A stretch of 60,000 bases of DNA from Antedon mediterranea (lineage: Eukaryota; Echinodermata; Crinoidea; Comatulida; Antedonidae). Under the pieces are notes generated by a model. It was not told the DNA's origin. It was given only the letters and a program-made list of their open reading frames with translations, and made no database searches. The DNA is taken from contig NC_092678.1 in assembly GCF_964355755.1 (NCBI RefSeq), positions 25,030,365-25,090,364 of the forward strand. The letters are read 5' to 3'. Of the stretch, positions 1 through 10,122 are shown piece by piece (position 1 is the first letter of the stretch; each line of letters begins with the position of its first letter). Both the position numbers and the translations under genes were made by a program.

Positions 1-129
1 ACATAAATGACTGAATAGATCAATAGACACAATTGCATCTGTAGGCTCGTTTCACCGCCCACATGAATGCTCTCTGTATGGTTTTCGAGAATACACTGAC
101 ATAAATTGTAGTTATTATTCCTTTTAGAG

Positions 130-200
130 GTGTTGTGGGTTGGTGGAATCTACCAGATTCAACGGCAGATATTCCAGTCATTTGGAGCTCATAATGGACG
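130..200 (+). CDS. Candidate exon: degenerate second half of a Tg1 domain (gene A)
   Basis: A polypyrimidine stretch ending in TTAGAG precedes an open segment that stops at a GTAAAA donor. With the incoming phase 2 used by all related exons it reads GCCGLVESTRFNGR and leaves in phase 1, the same phases as second-half Tg1 exons elsewhere in the window. The CWCVD core is poorly kept (C-C-G-L-V-E), so it may be diverged or decayed. The next exon (521) needs phase 2, so a linker microexon of 3n+1 nt is expected in 201-520. I could not place it. Confidence 0.35.
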
Positions 201-302
201 GTAAAACTTTGATTTGTGTATAATGTATTTTATACGCATCCCAGCAAGTACCTCGCCAATAACAGGATGGATAAACTGTTGTTATAATGTAGCATGCTTA
301 TA

Positions 303-425
303 AGTCTCACTAGGTAGAGTGGAGTTTAAAGAGTCGTGAGTTACAACCCTGGTACTAGTCAGGATTGAACCATGTACCTTGGAATTGGAAGGCAAGCATA
401 TTAACCACCAAGCTACAGCTCCACG
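303..425 (-). repeat. tRNA-derived SINE-like fragment
   Basis: The reverse strand has a B-box-like GGTTCAATCCT and an A-box-like segment ending next to the anticodon-arm-like TTCCAATTCCAAGG, as in the heads of tRNA-derived SINEs seen elsewhere here (39.4 and 40.2 kb). It lies in the gap between gene A exons. Boundaries are approximate and no target-site duplication was identified. Confidence 0.35.
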
Positions 426-520
426 ATAGACAGCCCTTCTTTCGAGTATTACTAGATCTATAGGCTACCGTACTGGCTGTCAGACGTGTATGATATTAAA
501 CGTTGTTTATTACCTTATAG

Positions 521-664
521 ATGTGAAGCTAAGCGTCAACTTATCAAAAGACAACTTCAAGAATTAGATTTCAGCGATCCTTATTTGGAAGTAAGCGTTG
601 AACTCCTACCTCAGTGTGACGCAGATGGCAATTATGAACTACTACAGAACATGAAATATTTTGG
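521..664 (+). CDS. Gene A exon: Tg1 first half
   Basis: The acceptor ACCTTATAG is followed by an exon starting one base before the first Cys codon. It reads RCEAKRQLIK at the start and LPQCDADGNYELLQ in the middle, and ends before GTAAGG. The QC Cys (C3) position reads Q-N: ELLQNMKYFG. So the third Cys appears absent, unlike most first-half exons of gene B. Confidence 0.75.
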
Positions 665-2646
665 GTAAGGATATTTAGTAAAGCTTGGTTCCCACTAGCG
701 ACGCAACGCAAGGACGTAACGCAACGCAAGTGAATTGACCAATCACAAGCGATGGCTTATTCGCTTGTGATTGCTAACTGTCTATAACTTCGCTTGTGAT
801 TGGTTAAAACGCTTGCGTTGCGTTTACGTCCTTGCGTTACGTTCTAGTGGGAACCAAGCTTATGCAATCACAAGCGAATAAGCCATCGCTTGTGGTCAAT
901 TCACTTGCGTTGCGTTACGTCCTAGCGTTGCGTCGCTAATGGGAACCACGCTTTACACGCAACGCAAGGACGTACGCACAACGCAAGCGAGTTGACCAAT
1001 GTGAATTCACTCAGCATATTTTTTCTATTCTGCCGAAATTCTAGACTAGACTAGGGTTTACATTCGTCATCTAACTTTAAGTTTGCTCTATGTACTTTAA
1101 GGCGTATTTGTGTTGACAAGATGAGTGGACAAGTGTCTGGACGCACCGCACCAGACTGTGGTAAGCACATTCATTTAAGCAAAATCCTATTACGTCCTAA
1201 AAAGTAAGTCGTGCTTTAAAGTGGTGATCTGTCACTATATTAAAGCACAGAGAAAGTAACATTGATTTTAATACACTCACATTGCAATAAAATTTTAAAA
1301 AGAGGCATCCTATAATTCTTTCTATGACGATTTAAGATCGTAATCGTTGAATCTTCTGTTATTTTTATCAAACTAGTTTGACAAAAAAGTGTGATGTGTT
1401 CAAATATGGTAGTGATATGCCTAAATGTGGTAGTGATATGCCCACAATTGGTAGTGATATGACATCATCATGTCCATATATGGGCACATCACATTTTTTG
1501 TTTACATAAAGTTTGATAGTGTAGACAGTTGTATTGTTATAATTCAACTCTTATTCTGTGGTTTTCACTTTTCTATAGATGAATGGACAAAATGTATTGA
1601 CCAAACGACTGACACAACGACACAGCACATTGCGTTCTTCACCAACCAATCAACCGCTGACGAGGTCAAGCGTGCTGCCAACCAAGCTCGGACTTTCGGC
1701 GAGAGAGTTTCCATAATAGATCAGTCTTTCCTGACACATGTGCCTACTGAATATACGGGTGACCGTACCGGACTACCTCCCATTATAAGGTGTGATACCA
1801 ATACGGGTCTATTCTACCTCTCGCTACCCGTATGCTCAGAAACCAGTCCGACGGAATGTTGGTGTATAGATGAGAATGGTGACGAACTAGATGAAACACG
1901 AGCTGCAGTTGGCGAATCCATGCTGTGGTGTCGAGATTATGGTAAGTGTATCGCGTGCGCGCGTATACAAGCCTTAAATCTTGGTTCTTACTATGACGCA
2001 ACGCAAGGACGTAATCGCAACGCAAGCGAGTTCTCCAATCACAACGCGATGATGGATCATTCAACTATCGCTTGCCATTGGTCAACACGCTTGAGTTGGG
2101 TCTACGTCATTGCGTTGCGTCATAGTGGGAACTAAGCTTAATATTCTATTAACATTTTGACGCGCGTGTTTTGTATCTTCGTTCGTCCTGTCACTGGCTA
2201 TATTGTAAAACCTTTTATGAGAATGTTAAAAAAAACTACTAATTACATCAAATATAGATTTAGAAGTCTATAAAATAACGCTTCGTTCTCTCTTTCATTT
2301 TTGTATAGTACCAGCATCGCCTGGCCCGCGACTTGTAAACATAGATGCAGAAGAGGTGACCGTTACAGTTGGAGATACATTGACATTGAATTGTGACGTC
2401 ACCGCGTCGTCACCGGACAACTACATCATGTGGGAAACTCGTTCCCGGGCAACCTTAGAACAGACGATGGTGATGGACGATCGGTTTGAAAAGGCTGGAG
2501 ACGAGATTACCGATTTTGCACTGCGAATCACTAACATCCAAGAAGAGGACGCTGGGCTTTATACATGTAACTTATACAATTATCAATCTATGAACGATCA
2601 GAAAGAGTATTCCGTCATCGTGGAACAAGTTTCCATTGACGGTTAA
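521..2646 (+). CDS. Gene A: secreted protein with Tg1 domains and a C-terminal Ig domain (partial at 5' end)
   Basis: The spliced model joins 521-664, 1102-1160, 1579-1941 and 2309-2646, stop TAA at 2644-2646, and probably continues upstream (130-200 and beyond the window). Every junction has GT/AG and matching phase: 521 enters in phase 2, then 2, 1, 1. Domains in order: a Tg1 split over two exons (C-E-A-K-R, LPQCDADGNY, then ICVD and TAPDC), a complete Tg1 in one exon (CDTNTG, ECWCIDENG, last Cys WC), and one Ig domain ending in the stop with no membrane helix after it. I do not recognise a named orthologue. The same split-Tg1 exon design is used by gene B, which converges on it, so the two are probably local paralogues in inverted orientation. 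Some Tg1 domains inhibit papain-like proteases; that role is inference here. The lines below give individual exons. Confidence 0.75.
681..955. mobile_element. MITE-1 copy plus a truncated second copy
   Basis: 681-861 is an imperfect palindromic element with ends AAGCTTGGTTCCCACTAG and the reverse complement, and an interior rich in GCGTTGCGT-type words. It is nearly identical to the copies at 58.0 and 58.25 kb. From 862 to about 955 runs a truncated copy ending GGGAACCACGCTT. A further fragment reaches about 1000. All lie in the gene A intron between 664 and 1102. Confidence 0.75.
1102..1160 (+). CDS. Gene A exon: Tg1 second half (59 nt)
   Basis: This exon has exactly the 59-nt length of the standard second-half Tg1 exons in gene B. 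Joined in phase 2 it reads RICVDKMSGQVSGR then TAPDCG and leaves in phase 1 at GTAAGC. Normally the core is C-x-C-V-D; here the first of these Cys is Arg (R-I-C-V-D). With C3 also missing in the preceding exon, this domain has lost the C3-C4 pair. Confidence 0.75.
1366..1530. mobile_element. MITE-2 copy in gene A intron
   Basis: It starts at ATCAAACTAGTTTGAC and ends at TTTGATAGTGTAGACAG, with the family's internal words GTGATGTG..CAAATATGG, GGTAGTGATATG (repeated) and CATGTCCATATATGGGC. The outer TAAAGCTCTGTCTACAC end is missing on the left. It lies just upstream of the exon at 1579. Confidence 0.7.
1579..1941 (+). CDS. Gene A exon: complete unsplit Tg1 domain
   Basis: The exon follows TTTTCTATAG, enters in phase 1 and ends at GTAAGT in phase 1. 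It starts DEWTKCIDQ, has a long loop, then IIRCDTNTG, SLPVCSE, ECWCIDENGDEL and a final Cys in MLWCRDYG. All six Tg1 cysteines are present. It lacks the intron that splits other Tg1 domains, like the last Tg1 exon of gene B (13502-13708). The open frame upstream of 1579 runs into a MITE and is not coding. Confidence 0.8.
1978..2137. mobile_element. MITE-1 copy with TTAA flanks
   Basis: Ends are ATCTTGGTTCTTACTATGACGC and the inverted counterpart CATAGTGGGAACTAAGC, and TTAA stands directly on both sides (1974-1977, 2138-2141). It sits in the intron before the gene A Ig exon. The interior is more diverged than in the 58-kb copies. Confidence 0.7.
2309..2646 (+). CDS. Gene A terminal exon: Ig domain and stop
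   Basis: The acceptor is TTTTTGTATAG and entry is in phase 1. The exon reads VTVTVGDTLTLNCDV, a core Trp (IMWETRS), FALRITNIQEEDAGLYTCNL and then a stop after QVSIDG. The Cys, Trp and DxGxYxC elements are those of a V/I-type Ig fold. No hydrophobic segment follows, so the product probably ends outside the cell in soluble form. Confidence 0.8.
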
Positions 2647-2881
2647 CTGTATAACGCGTTTCAATGCGTTTCGATTCTGATAAAACGCGTTGAACACTCA
2701 ACAGCCATCCAGCGTATACTATCATGATCATTTGAATTGAAGTAAAATTTATTATTTTACAGATATAGTTCAATATTGTATGTGTACATAACATTATTAG
2801 GCTTAACATTAAATAACGTAAACAGTTGAATGATCACATAGAAGGCACAGTGGCATTAGATCCTTTACTTAACTAATTAAG

Positions 2882-2897
2882 AATAAATTAAAATAAA
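2882..2897 (+). terminator. Likely polyadenylation signals of gene A
   Basis: Two AATAAA hexamers (2882-2887 and 2892-2897) lie about 240 nt after the gene A stop codon. They are the first such hexamers downstream, so this is the probable 3' end region. The cleavage site cannot be seen. Confidence 0.5.
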
Positions 2898-3640
2898 TAA
2901 ATGTTTAGGTTCGGGTAATGCAGAGTCCGAAAATTCCATAAAACGAAAATCTGCGTTACCGTCTTTGAACTCGAGTACACTCAAAGTATTAATTTCTTCC
3001 ATGATCACATTAATCAATGTTAAATCAGTGGAAATCTAAAAGATATAATACTTTGTTAATATTGCTTGTTTTATTACATACTTTTTGTTGTATTATTTTT
3101 TACACTGTAATTGTAAGTTAACCTTTATACAATGATATTAAACAAGTTTGCGTAAAAAAAACCAAGCCATTTAATTGAAAATAATGACAGCAGTGTTTTA
3201 ACGGATATATTTTTATTTTGTTTAAATATTTTTTCCAGCAAAAACTGATTTTGTAAAGTTACGTGGTTGTCTTTTTAGCCGCCCCACCCCATTACTGCCC
3301 TTCCCTCCCTTTCCTTTCCATAGGCCTACACATTCACAAATATCGGTGGTATGGTCTTATTCTTCCACTCCAATACCATTAAGTGTACGCGCGTAGGCCT
3401 ATTTAATATATGATGAATGTAATCCTGTTATAGTATCAAGTAAATAATGATGAAAGGACATAGTAAATAGGAACGCCCGACGATTTCTAAAAGTTAAACT
3501 AAATAGAGGACGTATTATAAAAGCAATTAATTTTGAGCGCGAAAAGTGAATCCAGAATTCCAGTGACGTGAATAGCCAATCACTGTGTGGGTTAATTTGC
3601 ATATCCAGATGACACCTGCAAGCGTGTAGAAGCACACGGT
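2898..3640. other. Intergenic stretch, no gene seen
   Basis: AT-rich sequence with stops in all frames, A/T runs and an AGGCCTA-type word near 3319 and 3396. I see no domain, splice-bounded exon or repeat of note here. Confidence 0.5.
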
Positions 3641-3644
3641 CGCC

Positions 3645-3698
3645 ATTCGTCGTCGAGTCAGCAGTGGAGGAGGGTGTGAATGGATGGAGGCTTACAGT
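3645..3698 (+). ncRNA. Possible first exon of a non-coding transcript
   Basis: A locally GC-richer patch with several CpGs (CGCCATTCGTCGTCGAG) ends at CAGTGG followed by GTACGT, a fair donor. No ORF continues through it. It lies upstream of splice-bounded segments at 4867 and 8252-9053, so a spliced non-coding RNA starting here is possible. The start is a guess. Confidence 0.2.
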
Positions 3699-4866
3699 GG
3701 GTACGTACTCAAATATTGTATTAACTATTATTATTCATACTATTATAATTCCGCATTATAATATGCTTACCGATAATTAAAGTATAACATTATTAGACAT
3801 TAATAGTAAATAGTGTATTTTACATTTATAAAAACATTGACCACGTGCACTTGATATTAAAGATGGCTGCACTGAGTCACATGGTGTTGGTGGCCGTGTC
3901 TGTAATCCGTTGGTGGCCGTACCTATAGTCCGTTGGTGGCCGTGTCTATATCCATAATTTATTACTCGCATTACATTAATACTTAAAGATGTATTGTCCC
4001 TTGAAACACAAAAAATGAAGGTCAAAATATTCTAAATTTAAATCGGCCATATCAAAGTAATAGTAAAGTTGTTCACTTTAAGTCGAAAATTCGAGCCAAA
4101 AACAACAAGTTTACGTAATAAACAGGTAAATTAATTTGATTACATTTCATCTGGAAAATCGTCGCGAGCGAAAGTAAACAAAGATTTCAAACCACGAGTA
4201 TGCATTATGCATGATGCTAATTGGGATTGTTTACAACTCGTCACGGTTGAGAAGGTTTTTTCACACAGATCGCGAAGAAGTTTTATGATTATGCATACAG
4301 AGTAGCCAAATAAGAGCAATGCATTATGAGATATGTTTTTATCAAAAACTTTGACTGGAAGTCAAAGTTATTTTTTGAACAAAAAAAAGTCTGTATTTCA
4401 ATTATATGATTTTTTTTCGACTAATTTTTGGTGAAAGTTAATAACTATTATGATACTTCAAAATAACCCACTTTTTTTCTTATGTTCTTACAGATATAAT
4501 ATTCTATAGGCCTAGTTTAGTGTGCAATAACTTTTTAGTAATATATTTTTCATTTGTTTATTTAAATGTTTTGTGATTTTGTAAAGCCTCATAATATTTG
4601 GCTCTTTGAATCCTATGTGTTCTTTAAAAAAAAAAATAATATAAAAATGTATAAACGTTTCAAAATATGCCTTCAAGTTGATAAACGGCCGCCGTTTGTT
4701 GAGTATTATTATGTTGTAGCCCCTTGAGATAGGCGCGTTTGGGCAGTTATTATCTTTAATTTATTCAATTCAATGTAAATATTATTTAATTTCCACCTTT
4801 TATTTTTTATCTTGTAAAATATGTTCTGAAATCGTTATTTTCTAATGTTATCTTTTGTTTTTACAG

Positions 4867-5035
4867 GTCGTGCATGAAACGGTTGATATTGGCCGTGTTT
4901 GATTAACAACATTAGGCAAAATTTTAACGACCAACTGAAGTCGCTAGACATTTGTGCCTTAGTATCCTCCCAAAGAAGATGAAGGACAATAGAAAGGGAC
5001 GGACGGACAGACAGACGGTCGGTCAACAAAAAATA
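4867..5035 (+). ncRNA. Splice-bounded non-coding exon candidate
   Basis: The segment follows TATCTTTTGTTTTTACAG, a strong acceptor, and ends before GTAAGA. It carries stops in all frames and a short GGAC/GACA purine tract near 5000-5020. Nothing identifies a protein. It could belong to the same transcript as the exons at 8252-9053. Confidence 0.25.
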
Positions 5036-5352
5036 GTAAGACCTAACCCTGGAACCATTCAATCTAACATGTGTTTACCAATGTGTATGTAATTATTAGT
5101 TATATATGCATATAACACATGGTAGTTTCAATAGTTCATTACATTTCAGATGGACTAACACTTTTAGTTTAATTACATTGTATTTTCAGTGGAGTGAGCT
5201 GGTTCCTGATTCCCTTGATCTCTTAACACATAATATACATGTAATACTTTTGGTATTATGTTGATATATTATGTGCGTGTTGTATCATGCGTTATTATAT
5301 ATATGCTGTTCTATAATATGCTGTTGTATATAATGTATAACATTTATATATT

Positions 5353-5460
5353 ATGCTTTTGTCTCATGTTATAGTTTGTTGGTGTTCCGCAAACAACATG
5401 AAATGCTTTTGTCTCATGTTATAGTTTGTTGGTGTTCCGCAAACAACATGAAATGCTTTT
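5353..5460. repeat. 50-bp tandem duplication
   Basis: Two perfect copies begin with ATGCTTTTGTCTCATG at 5353 and 5403 and contain GTTTGTTGG..CCGCAAACAAC, itself a small inverted repeat. A third partial start follows at 5453. Confidence 0.8.
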
Positions 5461-7154
5461 GTATTATGTTTTTATTTACAGGACTTTTCTATATTTATAT
5501 TTTTTTTAAACAATATATGTATTTGTAATTGAAATGTTGCATAATGCATGTGTCATTGATATAGGCCTATAACTATAGAGGCGATGTGTGCATTATGCTT
5601 CTTGTTCGTTTCCTTATGATTACTAACACACAGCAGGAGAGGCTAGCAACGTCTGGATAACAACGGCTGGATAACTTACAATCATCAATCATACAACCAT
5701 ATATACAATATTGCTAGACAGTAGACAATAAGTTACTTAAGTTACATCTTTACAACATTAAAAAAAACAATTGTATTAAGTGAACTATACATTAACCAAT
5801 TGTTTAAAAATGTTATTTAAGAATGCCAATAAAGTTTTTAAAAAAAAAGTGTAATATATTTATTTTAGTATTATACCTAACATTAATTATTTATAATATG
5901 TGTGTGCATGATACAACACGCCGGTGTATAATATCCCTATAATGTTGTACGCTGGCTTCCATGTTTATCCACAGTGGAAGGTAGGTACTAACGCAGCAAG
6001 ACTTCCTTAACGCATTGGATTGTGACTTAGTTGTTAGGCTAGGCTTGTGATTTTATCCCAAAACAAACTCATGTATTTTTTTTTCTCTTCCGTGGATTGT
6101 TGGTAGCCGGCGCTTCTGACAATCTCAAGAGAGATTTTTTTTTAAAATATTTTATTTCAGCTTGATGTCTTCTGTGACATCTGGGTAAACTAATGCTCTG
6201 TCATTCTTTAACGTTTAGTGACTTCGCACGTCAGCATACTTTGCATGGCTGTCACTAATGTCAAATAATATTTCTGTCGAGTATGGTTATTCAAAGCAGT
6301 TATATAGGGCAGCTACTTGGGTAACTGTATTTGATATAAACATAGGAACTTGATATTTTGAAAGAGATGTGATATAAATTAAATTAAAAAACACGATGTT
6401 GAACAAGATTTACCGTGAATTCTTTATAGGGAGTCTTTACGTGTACGTCCTCTGTTCAACATTTAAATTCAAAATAAACAAATAAAATAAATAAATAAAT
6501 AAAATGGAAAACATCAAATACAACACATAAAATACAAAAAATAAAATGCACTCGACAACATAGACATAACAAATTCTCATTTAAATGATTTGATTTAATT
6601 AAAAGTTGTTTGTATTAACCAAATATTTTTATTTCAGCTTTGTTTGGGAGGGAAGGGAACACCCCACTAAAAGTAGTTTAAGTTCCTGTTTGTAAACTGT
6701 CTCGTGTATGGCGAGCAGTAAGCGCATTTTGTAAACAAATAACCATTTTTACTTTTCAGGTATAGGGTAATTTTTTGTAAACTGTCTACCACATGAATGG
6801 AAGGCGGTATTAGACGCATTTGTACACTAACAATTAACATCTTCACTAAATTCTTTCATTAGGCCTCGTTATGTGACTTTGGATATCAACCACATACGGG
6901 TTCCATGGTCTAGTGGTACATGTGAGTTATTATTAATCAGTACTTCGGTATTTGGTTAAAATAATTCTACATTCCTTTTTTGGTGGTGGTGGCGGTTGGT
7001 TTATTAGGTAATGTTCCAAACCATATAAACCAGCTTCAAAACTCCTCCAGTCCTCGGAAACACTAAATTTAAAGTTAGACGAGATTTTTTTGGAACAATG
7101 TTCTCTTTGTTTATATCCGCTTTTGTTACTGTTCATGAAAAGGTTTGTAATATT

Positions 7155-7297
7155 GCTGGCTGATTTGCATAATACTGATGTCTGATTTGCAAAATACTGA
7201 TGTCTAATTTGCATAATACTGATGTCTAATTTGCATAATACTGCTGTCTAATTTGCATAATACTGCTGTCTAATTTGCATAAACCTAATTTGCATAA
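7155..7297. repeat. 22-bp array carrying octamer (ATTTGCAT) sites
   Basis: Units of the form TAATTTGCATAATACTGCTG repeat about every 22 bp. Six perfect ATTTGCAT octamers start at 7163, 7207, 7229, 7251, 7273 and 7288, and one variant (ATTTGCAA) lies at about 7185. ATGCAAAT is the known POU-family octamer. Whether the array is bound or is just a short satellite cannot be told from sequence. Confidence 0.75.
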
Positions 7298-8251
7298 AAT
7301 ATCGAACATGTGGCAAAATGCAACAAACTAATAGCCGAGGTCATTGTCTGGCCATAGAAGAATGGAATTAACCAGTAATCTTGTTGCATGTATCTCTCCA
7401 ATAATGCATTTATCTGGCTTGTAGGCCAAGATATGGTAGTTTATTTTATGCTTTCAGGCTGTCAGTGGTTTAACACTGCTGTGTACAAATTGCAATGGTC
7501 CAACGTGATTAAAAGATAAGTATCGTAATTTATTTAAAGTAAATTATTGTAGGGGTAACTCTCCCTCCCCATCCCAATATCCTACCTCTCTAAGTAATTC
7601 CATGAAGAATTACCAATTAATGAAATCACTGTGGAAACATAATACTAGCTTTAGTGAAGAATAACAATTCTTAAAAGGGGAATTTGATTATATTTAAAAA
7701 AAATAATTTATAGCCGGTACAAAACTAATTTGATTTTTTTTCTTCAAAATAGTAATTTGAATCGCAATTGACTTCTGAACCTTGAATGTTTTATAAACCT
7801 TCATGACGTGTGCTGACGAACGTATGACGTGTGTGCGCATGTTGTTCGTTTGGCGTCTTGCGCGCGCGTCGGCGTATGTTTTCTGAATAGTGGAGTATCC
7901 AATCGCATCATCCATATCATTATCATTGTTCTCGTCGTATTTTCTTTTTTTTAAGTAGAGCCGTCAGGACCGAAGTATGCAGATGATTTATGTTTTACAT
8001 TACATAAAAACATGAAAGGTTACAGAAGTCAACTAAAATTCAAAGACTATGAAAAAAAATGTTGCGGTTGCGTAAAATGCAACGGGTCTAATAATGTGGG
8101 GTACTACAGTGAAAATGCCTTCAATTTTACTATGTACTTTATTGCACGCGTACATTTTTTGGGAAGACTCTCTATTCACTACTCCTACACCATATCCTCA
8201 TTAGTTTTAATTGGTGAAAACCTAACTATTGATTTGTTTTTTTCTTGTTAG

Positions 8252-9053
8252 ACGCAGCAGACCTCAAGATCCTAACGGACACCATGGTTGGTTGTAGCCT
8301 ACAGACAAGTAGCAATGGTTAGTTGGTTGGCTGGTTGTACACACTGGTATAGGATGAAGGTAATTAAATGGTTGCACTTTTCGTCACCAATGATCCTTTT
8401 CGTTATATTTATATTGTCTGTTCGTTTTGTTACAGGTTGCACTTTACCAAGGACCTAGCTCTCAGCAACATGGATGGTGGTTGTCGTCTGACTCATGTGG
8501 TTGATGGTTCTTGTGGAATCTCAAAGATGAGGTAAAAATAAGCTTATGAACGTGGAAATTATTCAAAGACTTTGTAACATTATTTAATTACATTTTCTGG
8601 TTTGCATTGTTACAGGAACCACGATGCATCTGGCCAATAACATTGTTCTAAAGCATGTGGTTGATTGATCTGGTGTATTCTTTGGAAGAAGATAAAAGAA
8701 TAATATTAGCTTATGGCTGTGGAGATAATTTAAAGACGTCTGTAACACATTCACAGATTTGTTTTTGTTTCAGGAGAATCTTGACAAGGAGGTTAGAATG
8801 GATGATGTCCGGTGTCTCTCTGAGCTGTCGCATGTTCTTTATGGTTCTTGTGGATTGAAGGAGGTAAAAAGAAGAATTAGCTTATGGCTGACTTATGGTA
8901 ATGGTTTTAGTTGTATAATCTAATGTTATATCGTATTTCTCAAGTTATAAAACCCCTTTGCATTTACTTTTAGTGCCGCAGACAGCTTCTACGTTCTTAC
9001 TGTAAGATGGATGATGCGCGACAGAGGACATTCCAATACGCTTGATGTTGCAG
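8252..9053 (+). ncRNA. Putative spliced non-coding RNA with related exons
   Basis: Five segments follow good acceptors, and four end at plausible donors: 8252-8317 (TTGTTAG / GTTAGT), 8436-8531 (TTGTTACAG / GTAAAA), 8616 to about 8690 (TTGTTACAG / donor lost), 8774-8863 (TTTGTTTCAG / GTAAAA) and 8974-9053 (ACTTTTAG / GTGAAT). The middle three look like diverged copies of one cassette: CATGTGGTTGATGGTTCTTG in the second, CATGTGGTTGATTGATCTGG in the third and CATGTTCTTTATGGTTCTTG in the fourth, with similar intron starts (AGCTTATG). No frame stays open across them. I infer a non-coding RNA grown by exon duplication, or decayed repeat copies. Confidence 0.3.
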
Positions 9054-9224
9054 GTGAATTAGCTATCATTAGATACTAAATAATTCCAACCACCAGATTG
9101 ATATTTAAAATTGTTGCATGGATTTGATTATGGAAGCCAATTGGTTGATTATCATTGTATTTTCTATTTTTAAATGTGTAATTTTTTTAATGGCTGTTTG
9201 AATCTCAAGCGTATTGGAATGTCC
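9026..9224. repeat. 20-bp perfect inverted repeat, 159-nt spacer
   Basis: GGACATTCCAATACGCTTGA (9026-9045) is the exact reverse complement of 9205-9224. One arm lies in the last candidate exon, the other at the start of the LINE-derived frame. Confidence 0.8.
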
Positions 9225-9459
9225 CATCCCTATAAACAACTTGATTGATTTAAACCCTAAAACTGATCGCTTAAAGACATTAAGAAACGCAAATAAGATA
9301 TATATTCCACACAGTAGACTAGAAATTAATAAAAGATCAATTTTTATTGAAGGACCAACATACTGGAATAAACTCCAGTCTACCCTAGAACAAAATCACA
9401 TGACCTCACTCCCTATGCTAAAGTACAATATTAAAAAGATATTTGAAACATATTGCTAG
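9196..9459 (+). pseudogene. LINE reverse-transcriptase C-terminal remnant
   Basis: An open frame ends with SIFIEGPTYWNKLQSTLEQ, then SLPMLKYNIKKIFETYC and a stop. The pattern 'gP..WN.L......s...(F/Y)K..iK' is the usual C-terminal tail of non-LTR (Jockey/CR1-type) reverse transcriptases. The 3' flank to about 9710 ends in GAATATTGAATAAATG, typical of a LINE 3' end. The rest of the element is absent. Confidence 0.7.
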
Positions 9460-9994
9460 CTACTATTGCTACTGCAAAATTGGGGTTGTAAACATTTAGC
9501 TTAATATCACTTTGTTGTGTTTGTGTTTTTGTTTTGTTTTGTTTTTTTGTTTTTTTTTCTGTCTCAAAATGTCAATTTTTGTTAATGTAATGCGTCCGTA
9601 TAATATGTTTTATGTTTATGCTTAGGACTACAAAGACAAGCCACTTTGGCTTCTGTGTATCTTAACCCATAAACTTTGTAAAATATTGAATATTGAATAA
9701 ATGTTGTTGTACCATAACTGAAATTGTTTATTTCAACGGTATCTTAACTACAATGTAAACGTAATTTAATGTTCAAATAAAGTTGTCAAGATGTAAGAAA
9801 TGGTAGTGACTGGCACACTGTAGGATGGATGATACCCAAGAACCAAACTATATTATTGGGTAGGTGATATACTGTATAAATAATATTTAATTTATAAATG
9901 ACACCAAATTATAAGCAAGAGATATTCGTTGTCGACGAATTGAACTTGCCACCAAAGATGACCATGGATTATTACACATTTGATATAGCGCTCT
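9460..9994. other. LINE 3' flank and unannotated AT-rich DNA
   Basis: 9460-9710 is probably the 3' untranslated tail of the preceding LINE remnant, with T-runs and a terminal TTGAATAAATG. From there to 9994 I see nothing I can name. Confidence 0.35.
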
Positions 9995-9996
9995 AA

Positions 9997-10122
9997 TGCT
10001 TGGTTCCCACTAGAGACGCAACACAACGTAAAGGAAAGCAATCACAAACGATGGATTTATTCGAACTGTCCCTTGTCATTGGTCAACTCGTTTGCGTTAC
10101 GTCATAGTGAGAACAAAGCTTT
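9997..10122. mobile_element. MITE-1 copy, diverged
   Basis: Ends are GCTTGGTTCCCACTAGAGACGC and the inverted GTCATAGTGAGAACAAAGC, with a shortened interior keeping ATTGGTCAACTCG. Flanks are CTAAT and TTTAG, so TTAA duplications are not clean here. Confidence 0.6.

Larger units (their letters stand above)
5036..8250. other. Intergenic AT-rich stretch with small repeats
   Basis: No coding exon could be supported. It contains a 50-bp duplication (5353-5452), many TATA-type runs around 5240-5350, an octamer array (7163-7295) and long A/T tracts. A candidate acceptor (TTGTATTTTCAG at about 5189) has no matching donor that I can see. Confidence 0.4.

Noticed and set aside
1470-1578. Start codon and first 36 residues of the open frame ending at 2135
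   Set aside because: This part is MITE-2 sequence and intron; the exon begins at 1579 after a TTTTCTATAG acceptor and ends at 1941.
8012-8251. 79-residue plus frame with several Cys
   Set aside because: No domain recognised, no acceptor at its start, and it runs into the TTTTTTTCTTGTTAG acceptor tract of the next segment.
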